A DNA stretch of 28,255 nt from an uncultured Bacteroidota bacterium (GCA_902628605.1 CACONV010000011.1:1-28255); one strand, 5' to 3'; positions 7,576 through 17,800 are shown, counted from the stretch's first letter. Numbers and translations: made by a program. Notes: generated by a model from the letters alone, not told the origin.

Positions 7576-9813
7576 TCATAAAACATCAAATTGATAAGTA
7601 TACTTTATTGAAAAAATACTATCATTAATTTCATCAAACCTATCCAAATCTCTAACGATATTGTAGACTATAAATAGTCCTGTATTTGCGGTTTGTAGCC
7701 ATCCAAATCTAGCATTTATAGAATTTAAGTTAGTTATGTTATTTCTTTGAATCAGCGATTGGATAAAAATTTTAGGAGTAAATTGAAAACTCAATCTAAG
7801 ACCTGCGATTATTGAATTTAAATTTTCTTTGTCGTCAAAAACAAGCCTAGTGTAATTGTAATTTAAATCCGCGTTAAATCTATTGCCTAAACTTAAATTA
7901 ATTGAATTAATAAATTGAGTTCTTTTACCCCCATAATATCCACCGATATAAGTTTTGTTATACCAAAAAAAGTTTTTGTTTGGATTTGTCTGAGCAACAA
8001 ATTGAAGCTCACTATGAGAATAATCACCATTCCCAATTTCTATGTTCGATATTTTAAAAGGAGAGTAAACCACCTCCCGAGTAAAGTTTATACCTGTGTG
8101 TATTTCAAATCCAGAGGGCCAAACCCAGTGATTATCAACGTGGAGATAATCCGAGAATAATTGATTACTTGATTTGTAAAAAGTTCTTCTATATATATGT
8201 GGTCTTATCTCGAATAAAGGTCCTTTTCTACCTGTGCGAATTGTTTTCCAAATTAAAAACTCTGGTTTATAGTATGCATTTCTTTGTAAAAATCCAACTT
8301 CAGGATTAAATCCCTCCCCTACCTGACTAAATGAAGCATTTAATCTCCAACCATCCCAGTTATATTCGGCCTTTATTGCAAATGCATGATCATTTTCTGT
8401 AATATTTGGTGAGTTACTCTTTGAAAAAAAACCAGAAAGTTGAGCTTTCTTTCCTAGGCCTAACTTACCGTCTAAGGCAAAAACTCTATTGTAATTATCG
8501 TTTTCGCCCAATCCAAATTTATTTACAAAAATTCCACCAAAAGATGAGCGACTCTTAGAAAAGTCGTGGTTTACCCTAATAACAGAAAAATTATTTTTAC
8601 TCATTGAAGAATCACCACTACCCTCTGTTGACATATTTAATAACCCAATATTTGTTTGACCTATTTTTCCAGACAGTCTCCCACCCCCCAAAATCGGAAC
8701 TATTGAACCATCATTTTCTAACCCTATTCTTCTCGTGAAGAATAAATCTATCTCACCTGGAATGCCAACCGAAAACTGACCAGCATTTTCTAGAAAAAAA
8801 GCTCTTTTTTCAGGAAAAAAAAGATTCACTCTATCTATATTAATTTGCTGTTCATCCACTTCTACTTGCGCAAAATCTGTATTGAGTGTAAGATCCATTG
8901 TTAATCCAGGTGTTAGACTATACTTAATATCTGTACCCAAATCACCATTATGAGAAACACTTGAATTAGATAAGTTTTTTTTACTAATTGATTGTCCTAT
9001 TACATAAGGGATAAGTTTTAAATTTTTTGGATTTTTAAGATTTAAGTTATTGAGTTTTCCTGCTATTGAAAGTCTTTTAATATCAAAAGTTAAAGGGAGA
9101 GGTGCCCAATAAGCAATTTCAGTATTTTTAGAAATATTTCTCTGGAAGTTGATCCCCCAAGTTTTATTTTTTCCAGGAGAAAATCTGATAGACCTCAACG
9201 GGATAGCAAATTCAGCACTCCAACCATATGAACCTTTTTCTACGGCAACATCCCAAGAAGCATCCCAGTTTATATTTGTTCCTCCAATTACTCCTCCCTG
9301 TTGTCTATTTGAACTTCTGTTCCCAACACCTTCATTATTGATTTGGGCATCAAACTCTTTACCATCTGAATTAGTACCAAATAAAAATCCATTTTGCTGG
9401 TCGTTAAAAGTATCTAATATAAATAAAAAACTGTCCTCATCGTTTAAAGCCGCGTCTCTTCTTGAATCACCGACTTGTATTTTTTCTGGAGATGAATCAA
9501 AACAAATTACAGAAACATAAAAATAAAAATTATTATACGCTATTCTAATTTGAGTGTCCTCACTTACAGGAAATCCAAAATTTGGTGTTATTTGTGTCAA
9601 AGATGTAATTGGTGTAATATTCCGCCATACGATATCAGAGCTTATTTTTCCGTCAATGGTTATATTTGAATCAATAAATTGAGCCTTTAATTGAGGTCTA
9701 TTATTAATGAAATCCTGTTGACCCATTAGAAGAAAACCGTAAAAAATAAATATTGGGATATGAAAAAAATAGCTCTTTTGAATCATTTTTTTGGGTAAGA
9801 TATTGTTAATCAA
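7576..9813 (-). CDS. DUF5916-family protein (CBM9-like domain plus outer-membrane barrel)
   Basis: Predicted outer-membrane protein of 745 residues. A signal peptide is followed by a CBM9-like beta-sandwich (about 40-235; IDGKISSDIVWRNI, then RIAYNNFYFYVSVIC). Next come the DUF5916 hallmark segments (VDEQQINIDRVNLFFPEKRAFFLENAGQF, quoted here in two parts: VDEQQINIDRVNLF and FPEKRAFFLENAG). A long stretch of amphipathic strands follows and ends in YTYQFDVL, a barrel-like C-terminus. The first in-frame ATG (9813) puts nine residues ahead of a cleaner signal peptide that would start at the second Met (9786), so the shorter form of 736 residues may be the real one. The family is widespread in Bacteroidetes and has no established function; the CBM9-like domain suggests glycan contact. 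It is divergent from a TonB-dependent receptor across 189 nt. Confidence 0.85.
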   Translation of the reverse strand: MINNILPKKMIQKSYFFHIPIFIFYGFLLMGQQDFINNRPQLKAQFIDSNITIDGKISSDIVWRNITPITSLTQITPNFGFPVSEDTQIRIAYNNFYFYVSVICFDSSPEKIQVGDSRRDAALNDEDSFLFILDTFNDQQNGFLFGTNSDGKEFDAQINNEGVGNRSSNRQQGGVIGGTNINWDASWDVAVEKGSYGWSAEFAIPLRSIRFSPGKNKTWGINFQRNISKNTEIAYWAPLPLTFDIKRLSIAGKLNNLNLKNPKNLKLIPYVIGQSISKKNLSNSSVSHNGDLGTDIKYSLTPGLTMDLTLNTDFAQVEVDEQQINIDRVNLFFPEKRAFFLENAGQFSVGIPGEIDLFFTRRIGLENDGSIVPILGGGRLSGKIGQTNIGLLNMSTEGSGDSSMSKNNFSVIRVNHDFSKSRSSFGGIFVNKFGLGENDNYNRVFALDGKLGLGKKAQLSGFFSKSNSPNITENDHAFAIKAEYNWDGWRLNASFSQVGEGFNPEVGFLQRNAYYKPEFLIWKTIRTGRKGPLFEIRPHIYRRTFYKSSNQLFSDYLHVDNHWVWPSGFEIHTGINFTREVVYSPFKISNIEIGNGDYSHSELQFVAQTNPNKNFFWYNKTYIGGYYGGKRTQFINSINLSLGNRFNADLNYNYTRLVFDDKENLNSIIAGLRLSFQFTPKIFIQSLIQRNNITNLNSINARFGWLQTANTGLFIVYNIVRDLDRFDEINDSIFSIKYTYQFDVL

Positions 9814-9890
9814 TATTTTATGTGATTTTTTTAAATTATAATTGTTAATATATTGTTCATTAATTATTTATTTTTCTAGTATTTATTACC

Positions 9891-9983
9891 ATGTTTAAAT
9901 ATAATTCTACTAATTTAATAGTACAATTCTATACTGAAATGAATTGGTTTATGGTTAGAAAGAGTCCTCAGTTTATTTACTGA
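9891..9983 (+). other. Possible 30-codon leader ORF before the TonB receptor
   Basis: An ATG-started frame of 30 codons (MFKYNSTNLIV... ending SPQFIY) stops with TGA at 9981-9983. The stop lies inside the 3' arm of the terminator hairpin, and the frame ends 19 nt before the receptor ATG at 10003. In AT-rich DNA a frame of this size can occur by chance, and no homologue is recognised. Its position is the only reason to list it: a ribosome reaching the stop would cover the hairpin. A TATTTTTC sequence at 9869-9876 is a near match to the -7 box, but no TTG lies at normal distance. Confidence 0.2.
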
Positions 9984-9993
9984 GGGCTTTTTT
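9961..9993 (+). terminator. Intrinsic terminator in the leader of the TonB receptor gene
   Basis: Left arm CCTCAGT (9966-9972), a 6-nt loop, and right arm ACTGAGG (9979-9985). The stem is extended by G-C, A-T and wobble pairs down to 9961, and is followed by CTTTTTT through 9993. On the plus strand it ends only about 10 nt before the receptor start codon, so it either ends a short upstream transcript or acts as an attenuator for the receptor gene. There is no annotated plus-strand gene upstream that it would otherwise serve. Confidence 0.75.
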
Positions 9994-10002
9994 GCTTTGA
10001 AA

Positions 10003-12033
10003 ATGAAAATGAAAAAACTGTTTATTTTAGTAATTCTTTCAAATTTTTTGGTTGCCCAAAAAGATTCTCTTCAAATTGTAAAATTAGACGAAATTGAAAT
10101 CAAATCAATTAAATCAAGTTCTATTTTAGAATCAGTTCCGTTGTCTATAAGTAAGATAAAAGTTCCTCGACTTTGGTCTAAACAACAGCTATCTCTGCAA
10201 GAGTATATAAATTCTATACCAGGTGTAGTTACCTTCAATGCAAACAATTTTGCTCAAGACTTAAGGATATCGATTAGAGGTTTTGGTGCAAGATCTGCTT
10301 TCGGTATTAGAGGAATTAAAATTATTATTGATGGTATTCCAGAGACTACACCTGACGGACAGGGTCAACTAGACAATCTTCCTCTTCAGTTAATTGAAAA
10401 TATAGAGATTATTAGAGGATCGAGTTCTCTTAGATACGGAAATGCTGCTGGAGGAGTAATTTTTATAGAGACTTTAAACAAAATTGAAAATAATTTTCAT
10501 GAATTAGGATTACGAGGAGCTCAAAATAATTATAAACAAACCTATTATACTTCAAGTTTAAAATTTAAAAGATCCGAATGGCTACTCCATTTAAATCATC
10601 AAGATGGAGATGGATTTAGAGAGAATAGTAGATTTGAGTCAACTCAGTTTAATGTTAGAGGAAACTATTTTTTATCAAATAAAATAAAATTAGGGTTTCA
10701 ATTCAATTCAACAAATAGTCCCTTAGCTGAGGATCCCGGTGGACAAAATTTCGATAGTTTTAAAAACTCTCCTTCGAAAGCTCGAGATAGAAATATTTTA
10801 TTTAAATCAGGTGAAAAAATAAATCATGTTAAAAGTGCAATGAATATAAATTATGGAAATGGAAATTTTTATGTTAATAGCTATAGTTTCATTTCAAATA
10901 GAACTTTTAATGCAAAACTACCTTTCAATTTTGGTGGTATTGTGAGTCTAAATAGAAATTATTATGGCCATGGATCCTATTTTACAAATAAAAGTCAAGG
11001 AAATAAAATACTTTTTACAACACAAATTGGATACGACATAGCAAGCCAATCAGATAAAAGAAAAAGATATAAGAATAACGAGGGTAATAAGGGGGAAAAA
11101 ACTCTAGGGCAGATTGAAAGCTTTCAAAGCTTAGGAGTATATTTTATAGAAAACATATCTTTTGGAAGGTTTAAATTAAATGGGGGAATTCGATGGGACA
11201 ATAATTTGTTAAAAGTCAATGATAATTTTATTTCGAATGGTGATGAATCAGGGAATGTAAAACTTTCTGCTTGGAGCAATGAAATTGGTTTGTCTTATAA
11301 AATTTTAGAGAAATCTTATTTGTTTGTTAATTCGTCAAAAAGTTATGAAACACCAACTCTTAGTGAATTATCAGCAAATCCCGTTGGAAAAGGAGGGTTT
11401 AATGATTTATTGGGTGTTCAAAAAGCTAAAAATTTTGATTTTGGTTTAAAATTTAAATCTGAGTTTACTAATTTTTCTATTGTCGGATTCGTGGTAAATA
11501 CAGAAAATGATTTAGTTCCCTACGAATTAGAGGAATTTCCTGGAAGAACATTTTATCAAAATGCTGGTAAAACCCTGCGAAAAGGAATTGAAATTGACTT
11601 TAATCATCGCTTAAATAAAAATTTCTCAACAAGTATTATCTATAATTACACTAATTTTAAGTATGGTGAGTATATATCAAGTGACTTAAATTTAAAAGGG
11701 AATTACTTACCAGGGGTTCCAACACGATTTGGCAACTTCGAATTAAGATACAAGAATTCAAAAAAATTAAGTGTTTCTTATTCTCGGAATTATAGAGGAA
11801 ATTTATATGCTAACGATAATAACACCGAAGAAATTAATTCCTTTTGGAGAGATGACATTAATTTATCTATCCCTGTAAAAATTGGAAAAAATAGTTTTGA
11901 TTTATTTCTTGGATGTAATAATGTTTTTGATAAATTATATTCTGACAATGTTCGAATAAATGCATTTGGGAACAGGTATTATGAAGCTGCGCCTGGTAGA
12001 ATATTTTTTACAGGTATTAAAATTTTAATTTAA
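10003..12033 (+). CDS. TonB-dependent outer-membrane receptor
   Basis: Energy-coupled importer in the outer membrane, about 676 residues. Order: signal peptide (about 1-18, ending VAQ), a short linker (KLDEIEIKS), the plug domain (about 40-155) and a 22-strand-type barrel to the end. Plug motifs are clear: SIPGVV, RGFGARSAFGIRG, IDGIPETTPDGQGQLD and IEIIRGSSSLRYGNAAGG. The DGIP...GQGQLD pattern resembles FecA-like siderophore/ferric-citrate receptors, but the ligand cannot be assigned. There is no N-terminal carboxypeptidase-like domain and no SusD partner, so it is not a SusCD system. The frame opens at a TTG (9997); the ATG at 10003 is chosen because TTG is unnecessary, and 10009 is also possible. 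The last residue is Ile rather than the usual aromatic. The 3' end overlaps the OmpA gene by 17 nt. Confidence 0.93.
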   Translation: MKMKKLFILVILSNFLVAQKDSLQIVKLDEIEIKSIKSSSILESVPLSISKIKVPRLWSKQQLSLQEYINSIPGVVTFNANNFAQDLRISIRGFGARSAFGIRGIKIIIDGIPETTPDGQGQLDNLPLQLIENIEIIRGSSSLRYGNAAGGVIFIETLNKIENNFHELGLRGAQNNYKQTYYTSSLKFKRSEWLLHLNHQDGDGFRENSRFESTQFNVRGNYFLSNKIKLGFQFNSTNSPLAEDPGGQNFDSFKNSPSKARDRNILFKSGEKINHVKSAMNINYGNGNFYVNSYSFISNRTFNAKLPFNFGGIVSLNRNYYGHGSYFTNKSQGNKILFTTQIGYDIASQSDKRKRYKNNEGNKGEKTLGQIESFQSLGVYFIENISFGRFKLNGGIRWDNNLLKVNDNFISNGDESGNVKLSAWSNEIGLSYKILEKSYLFVNSSKSYETPTLSELSANPVGKGGFNDLLGVQKAKNFDFGLKFKSEFTNFSIVGFVVNTENDLVPYELEEFPGRTFYQNAGKTLRKGIEIDFNHRLNKNFSTSIIYNYTNFKYGEYISSDLNLKGNYLPGVPTRFGNFELRYKNSKKLSVSYSRNYRGNLYANDNNTEEINSFWRDDINLSIPVKIGKNSFDLFLGCNNVFDKLYSDNVRINAFGNRYYEAAPGRIFFTGIKILI

Positions 12034-13933
12034 AGTCTGTTCTTCTATTTTTTTGGTGTTCAGTTTCACTTAATTTGTAACAAGGTGATTTATCGGCAGT
12101 ACTTATTTCTCCATAACCTTTCCCGGAAACTCTTCTAGGATTTTTAATTCTATTTTTGATGTAATTAACTACACTTTTATTTCTACGGTTAGATAATTCC
12201 AAATTGTAAGAGTCAGGTCCTCTACAATCAGTATAAGAACTCAACTCCAGCGAGACTTGAAGATTATTATTTAGATATTCTACTAATTTGTTAAGACTTT
12301 CTACATATTCTATAGGAATATCACTTTTGTCAAAGTCAAAAAATATAGATTGGAACTGTGTCAATTGTATTTGATTGATCTGCTTTTTAACAGTATTTAA
12401 ATATACCATTATGGGTTCTGAGGACTTTAATTCAGATTTTAATATATAACTAAACGAATCTTTATAAATAGAATCGATTTCGCTTTTGTATAAAAACGTT
12501 CCATTTTCGTTAAAAATAATCTTACCATTTTTTGGGGCAGATTTTAATAAGGCTGTTTTTTTATAGAGCTTTTGCAATGGGTCAATAGAATGAATTAATT
12601 CTAAGTCGTTAAATAAGACACTATTTTTTCCAACAATTAAAGTATCTGAAAAATTGTAATCATAAAAATCTTCAACTCCAGCTAGTCTAGGATTAAACTT
12701 AAATGCATAAATATCATCCTCCCCATTACCATTTTGTCTATCGGATGAGAAAAAGCCAATTTTTAATTTTTGATTAACACCAAATGAAAAGTCATCACTT
12801 TTAGAATTTATGTTCTCTTTTAAGGACTTTATGTCCCAACGATTAGAAATTACTTTAGTAGCGATATAAATATTGAACTTACCTCCCTTAGAAGCCTTAT
12901 CTGAAGAATAGAACAAAGTTGAATCATTATATGAATACGGAAAAGATTCATTGTACTCCGAGTTTATATCAGGCCCCAAGTTCACGGGTTCAGAAAATTT
13001 ATCATCTATTAAATCTACATAATAAATATCCATTCCTCCATAACCACCTGGTCTGTTACTTGAAAAATATAAACGATTTGATTTTTGGTTTATACTTGGA
13101 TGAAGATTAGAATATTTATCTGTCTTTTCTAGAATTAGTTTTATATTATTTCTTTTATTTAATATAGTACTGTAAATATTTAATTGTATACTATCGTTAG
13201 AATCTATTCTCGACTCACTTCTTGTGAAATAAAGAGTTTTATTTAATTGATCATAACTTCCATATCCCTCTTGAAATTTAGAATTTAAATTTTTAAGTTT
13301 ATTTTTTGTACGTTCAATAAGAAATGTTTCTGAATTAAAATTACCTTCATAGAAGTTGTATATTGGAAATTTTGATTTGACTTTTCTAGATCTTGTTTTA
13401 AAATCTCGAGAATTTGATTGTTCACTTAAAAACAGAACTTTACTGTTGATGTTATTATTAACAAAAATTAGACCATGATCTCCTTTACTACTATTGCCTT
13501 TCAAATTTTCTAAATCATATTCGTCAGGTAAAATATTATTACCCGTAACTAAATTATTTGTATTTATTAAGGGTAATTTAATCGCTTTTTGCTTATACTC
13601 TTTTGCTAAGTTGCTTTCTGCTGGTAAGAGATTCGCGTAATTGTAATAATCAAGAACATTAGCTTTGTTAGATTTTGTGATTTTTTCATAAGTATCTAAT
13701 GCCTCTTTTAGATTATTTGTCAAGACATAAGAATCGGCTAGATTCCTTAGACGATCGATTGATAAATTACCCTCAGTTGTTTTATATTTAAGAATAGACT
13801 TCTCATACATTGAATTCAAGAAATAGTAATCGCCCCAGACGTAATTTAAACTATCTTTTTGAAAATCTTTGGCTTGAGAGAAAACAATAAGGTTACAAAA
13901 ATTAAAAACTAAAAAAACTAACTTTCTTTTCAT
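12017..13933 (-). CDS. OmpA-family protein with PD40 repeats
   Basis: Periplasmic or outer-membrane-associated protein of 638 residues that likely ties the adjacent surface system to peptidoglycan. Order: a signal peptide ending in FSQ (about 20); a TPR-like helical region (about 25-105); an N-terminal portion of about 120 residues without recognised motifs; and PD40/WD40-like beta-propeller repeats (about 225-425; LYFTRSE, LYFSSNRPGGYGG, LFYSSDKASKGG, GFFSSDRQNGNGEDDIY). A beta domain follows (about 438-515) with a cadherin/VCBS-like pattern (VLFNDLEL, then GKIIFNENGTFLY and DSFSYIL). The OmpA C-terminal domain (about 530-635; FDFDKSDI, then LELSNRRNKSVVNYI) is last. It is the last gene of the adhesin-SprF-OmpA cluster and starts 2 nt after the SprF-like stop. 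Its 3' end overlaps the TonB receptor gene in the opposite orientation. Confidence 0.9.
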   Translation of the reverse strand: MKRKLVFLVFNFCNLIVFSQAKDFQKDSLNYVWGDYYFLNSMYEKSILKYKTTEGNLSIDRLRNLADSYVLTNNLKEALDTYEKITKSNKANVLDYYNYANLLPAESNLAKEYKQKAIKLPLINTNNLVTGNNILPDEYDLENLKGNSSKGDHGLIFVNNNINSKVLFLSEQSNSRDFKTRSRKVKSKFPIYNFYEGNFNSETFLIERTKNKLKNLNSKFQEGYGSYDQLNKTLYFTRSESRIDSNDSIQLNIYSTILNKRNNIKLILEKTDKYSNLHPSINQKSNRLYFSSNRPGGYGGMDIYYVDLIDDKFSEPVNLGPDINSEYNESFPYSYNDSTLFYSSDKASKGGKFNIYIATKVISNRWDIKSLKENINSKSDDFSFGVNQKLKIGFFSSDRQNGNGEDDIYAFKFNPRLAGVEDFYDYNFSDTLIVGKNSVLFNDLELIHSIDPLQKLYKKTALLKSAPKNGKIIFNENGTFLYKSEIDSIYKDSFSYILKSELKSSEPIMVYLNTVKKQINQIQLTQFQSIFFDFDKSDIPIEYVESLNKLVEYLNNNLQVSLELSSYTDCRGPDSYNLELSNRRNKSVVNYIKNRIKNPRRVSGKGYGEISTADKSPCYKLSETEHQKNRRTDFKLKF

Positions 13934-13935
13934 AA

Positions 13936-14865
13936 TTAAAAAAATCTAGGTGAAAATAAAAATGCCTCTCCTTTTGAAAAAATATCTAATCTTAAAAATA
14001 TTTCGTGGGTTGGTATGCTGAGGCCATTACTAATTTCATTTGAAGGAATACCATAAGAATAACCAACAGACAAATTTTCAAGAATTTGAAAACCTACAAG
14101 TGCACTAACTCCAGTTCCTTGAAAATTTGTAAATCCATAATTATTAAAACTACTTCTGATTTGTCCACCAATCCAAATATTTTGATTTATAATTCCTAAA
14201 ATTGAAAAATCGTAACCACCAATACTCTTAGTTTGTTTAAGTAAAAAACTAGGTTTTAGCATAAGGGCCTCAGATATTTTTATCAATCCACCTGTTATAA
14301 AATAATAGTGAGGTTCTAAATTATATTCCTTGTTCGATAATAATCTTGGAATTGCGAATCCACTGTAAAAAGATTGAGTAAAATAATAAATTCCGAACCC
14401 AATATTCGGCAAAATTTTTCTATCATTATCTAAAACAAATGCATTGTCCCCTGGGGTTAAAGTTTGAATTAAATTTGAATTCAATGAATAATTATGAATT
14501 CCACCTTTTAATCCAAGGGAAAGACGGTTTCCTTTTTCGTTTAATTTTAAATGATATGCAAGGTCAATATCGAAAGAGGTGCTGTTAGTGGGGCCTATTT
14601 TATCATTAAGAATACTTATCCCGTAACCTAAATTCTTCGAATTTAATGATTTCCCAAATGTTATGGTCTGTGTTTCAGGAGCCCCTTCTAGTCCAACCCA
14701 TTGAGAACGAATTACAGATGTTAAATTAGTTATTCCTCTTGAGCCTGTGTATGCGGGATTTATAGCTTGGTGATTAAACATATAGTAACTGAAATTTGAC
14801 TCTTGCTGAGATCTACAAATCGTGGATAACATTATCAAAATAAAATATAAAATTGAATTTTTCAT
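13936..14865 (-). CDS. PorP/SprF family type IX secretion protein
   Basis: Outer-membrane barrel of the PorP/SprF family, 309 residues. It has a signal peptide ending in CRSQ (about 20), then the diagnostic start SYYMFNHQAINPAYTGSRG and RSQWVGLEGAPETQTI. Repeated amphipathic strands with glycine-rich turns follow, and the protein ends in FLFSPRFF with a terminal Phe. In Flavobacterium johnsoniae, SprF is needed for secretion and attachment of SprB, and PorP-like paralogues are typically paired with cargo carrying the CHU_C (type B) sorting domain. That pairing is exact here: the ATG at 14865 directly abuts the stop codon of the giant adhesin, and the OmpA gene follows after 2 nt. I infer that it is the dedicated partner of the upstream adhesin and not the core PorP of the secretion machine. 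Confidence 0.92.
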   Translation of the reverse strand: MKNSILYFILIMLSTICRSQQESNFSYYMFNHQAINPAYTGSRGITNLTSVIRSQWVGLEGAPETQTITFGKSLNSKNLGYGISILNDKIGPTNSTSFDIDLAYHLKLNEKGNRLSLGLKGGIHNYSLNSNLIQTLTPGDNAFVLDNDRKILPNIGFGIYYFTQSFYSGFAIPRLLSNKEYNLEPHYYFITGGLIKISEALMLKPSFLLKQTKSIGGYDFSILGIINQNIWIGGQIRSSFNNYGFTNFQGTGVSALVGFQILENLSVGYSYGIPSNEISNGLSIPTHEIFLRLDIFSKGEAFLFSPRFF

Positions 14866-17800
14866 CTAATTATTTCTTCTTTTAATGTAAACAAATCCCT
14901 TTGTAGGTTCTGTTTGATCTCCCCATATTATTGAATAAAAGTAAGTTCCTTCAGGTAACATGTTATCTTTTGAAATAAACGAATCAGTTTGAGATGCTCC
15001 AGCCCAATCATTTTTGTAATTATTTGTTTCATAGACCTTGATTCCCCACCTATTATAAATGATTAATTTATATCCAACTGCGTTTTCGATACCTGTTATC
15101 TCCCATGTGTCATTTACGCCATCACCATCCGGAGAAAATGCATTTGGTATAAAAAGATCCACTTTACCAAACGTTACAACATCTGACATCAAATCAGGTA
15201 AACATCCGTTAAATAAGTTCTCTACAACAACCCTAAACTGTCTTCCTGATGGAATAGCTTTTAAATTGCTTATCTGTAAAATATTTGAATTTGCTCCAGA
15301 ATAATTCGAGTCATTGGAAATATTGCTCCATAAAGGACTTTCCTTAGTTCCTACATTTTCTTGCCATTTAAAACCTGCATATCCGTTTATGTTTATTTGA
15401 GCCTCAATCTCTAATGCATTGTTGTTAATTCTCTTGGAAGTTGGTTGAACAGTAAAAAATAGTTCTTCACCATATTGTTTAAATTCAGGGATGCCGTCTC
15501 CAGACCTATCTATAGGTTGAGTGTATCCACCTTGATTTAGTACTCTACCTACATTATCAAAAATAACGGGTCCTGTGCCTAAAACTCCATCGTTATCGCC
15601 GTCATTAAAGCCCGCTTCAACCGCGTCATAACAACCATCGTTGTCAGAATCAATGTCAACCGAGTTAGGCAGACCATCTCCATCAATATCTTCATCTCCT
15701 TCTAAAATATCTAAAATACCATCGTTGTCATCGTCAATATCGTCCTTGTCGTATACATCATCTAAATCGCAGTCAACCAAAACAGTGATAGGCAGCGTAA
15801 CACTCAAAGGTAAAAAACTACATGCGTTGTAACTAGATGTATTATCAATTGTCTCTGTTTCATTTAGAACTCCATCACCGTCAATGTCATCATCACAAGC
15901 ATCACCAATCCCGTCTCCATCAAAATCTTTTTGGTCTGGATTTGATATATCTGGACAATTATCAAAATCATCGCCTGCTCCGTCTGAGTCGCTATCCTTT
16001 TCATTATCAAGAGTCACTAATTCAACAGATACAGATTGCATATTTAAGTAATTTATATCCTCAGTATCTGGATGAATCTTTAAAATTAAGTTTGATTGTA
16101 TATCGCCGTCTAAAAAAGGATCATCAACTCCGTAAAGAACTAATTCTTGAGAAACATTCCAGTTAAACTCATCAAATTCTATTTCTAGCTTATTAATTGA
16201 TACTTCTGTCACATCTGTTAATTCAAAAACTATTTTTACTTTACCTGTAGGTTTGTTGCCTAGAGAAATTGTTATACTAGTTGAATTTTTATCCTCTGAT
16301 AGAATCTCAGGTTCAGAAATATTTAAAAATGGAAAATCATTATCCTCATTTATCAAATTTATATCAGCAACATCGTCATCATTTAAAACTCCATAAAAAA
16401 GATCTAATGACACAGGGTCTCCAGTAATAAATTCAAATGTTTGATCCCCATCAATTATAAAATCATCAATCCCCGCTAGAGTTATTTGGTTTAAAGAAAA
16501 ATCATCCCAATTCTCTTTTTCTATTCTAACTACATTATCTGCTAACCCAACCTCATCGGAGTTGCTTCCAATTGACACAGGAATATCGACCCAACTAAGA
16601 GGCTCTGATGTTAGCTTAAAACCTATGATAACCGATTCTAAGTCCTCTGAAGTTGTGTAGTCATCATTCATAACTTTGACAATTATAGCTGGTGAATCAT
16701 TGTCTTGATTTGTAAAAGTAATTGGATCAAACGCATTTGGGTCGATAGTACCGTAATTTGGATCTAAAGAAAATACATTGGAAACAGTAATATCATAATC
16801 TTGAGGGCCATCAGTCACAGGAGGAAAGTCATCAATACCTGTTACATACACAAGCTTAGGCTGATCCCAGTTAGAAGAGTCAAAAGTTATTTCTGGTATC
16901 ACAGTTCCTTCATTCAAGTTTGAAGAAGAAAAGCTCACTGTAACAGGAGAATCTGGTTTTGAAGTTAAACGAACTTCAAAAAAGCCCTTGTCCTCGTCTT
17001 CACTAGTTAATAAGTCAATTTCTGTTATTAGAATATTGGACTCATCATCATCTAGAGTTACAACATTTATTGACTGATTATCAAGTCCTATAAAGTTTGG
17101 ATCCGAAGACCCATCAACAGATATTAAAATAGTACTTGTCTTATCTCCATCTATAATATCATCATTTACACTATTTAAGTATACATTTTGAGGTATATTC
17201 CACTCTGCTGGGTTAAATACTATAGTTTGATAAGAAGCATCTACTTCTGCCTCAGTTGAATCATTTGTTGATATATTTAAAAGAACTTGGGTATTAGGTC
17301 TTGAACTAAGTACAACGAAAAAATTAGCCTGATTACCAGCCTCCTCTAAATCGTTTGAAATAGGACCAACTACAAATCCTGGGTTATCATTATCAAGATT
17401 TGAAAAATCTACATCTGCAACATCACTTGCATTTAGATTATCATATGCAGGATCTGCAGACTGCGGATCACCAGTTACAAGTTTTAATGCTATGTCGCCA
17501 TCTATTATATCGTCATCCAATCCTGTTACAATAACCTTATTTAAAGAAGGGGTGTTCCAATTTGCATTCAATATGGTTATGGAAGAGGTACTTAAACTTA
17601 CCTCGTCCAAGTCTCCGGATATAGACAAAGGAATGGTAACATCAGCTGAGAAAAGAGGTAGAGTTGTTAAATTAAATTCTACAATTAATGAATTCCCAGA
17701 TTCATCTGTAGAATTATCTGATTTTTTACTTGTAGAGACATATGCCGTTGAGCTATCGGGTAATACAGTTAATTCAATTCCTACTCCGTCGAGATCTTGA

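Noticed and set aside
9997..9999. TTG as the start of the TonB receptor
   Set aside because: ATG codons 6 and 12 nt downstream give a normal signal peptide, and the TTG lies directly against the terminator T run.
15837..16166. A 109-codon open frame on the plus strand opposite the adhesin
   Set aside because: It mirrors the Asp/Gly-rich TSP3 and Calx-beta coding region; its product is rich in His, Leu and Gln from reverse-complemented GAT/GAC codons and has no family features. The minus frame has clear domains.
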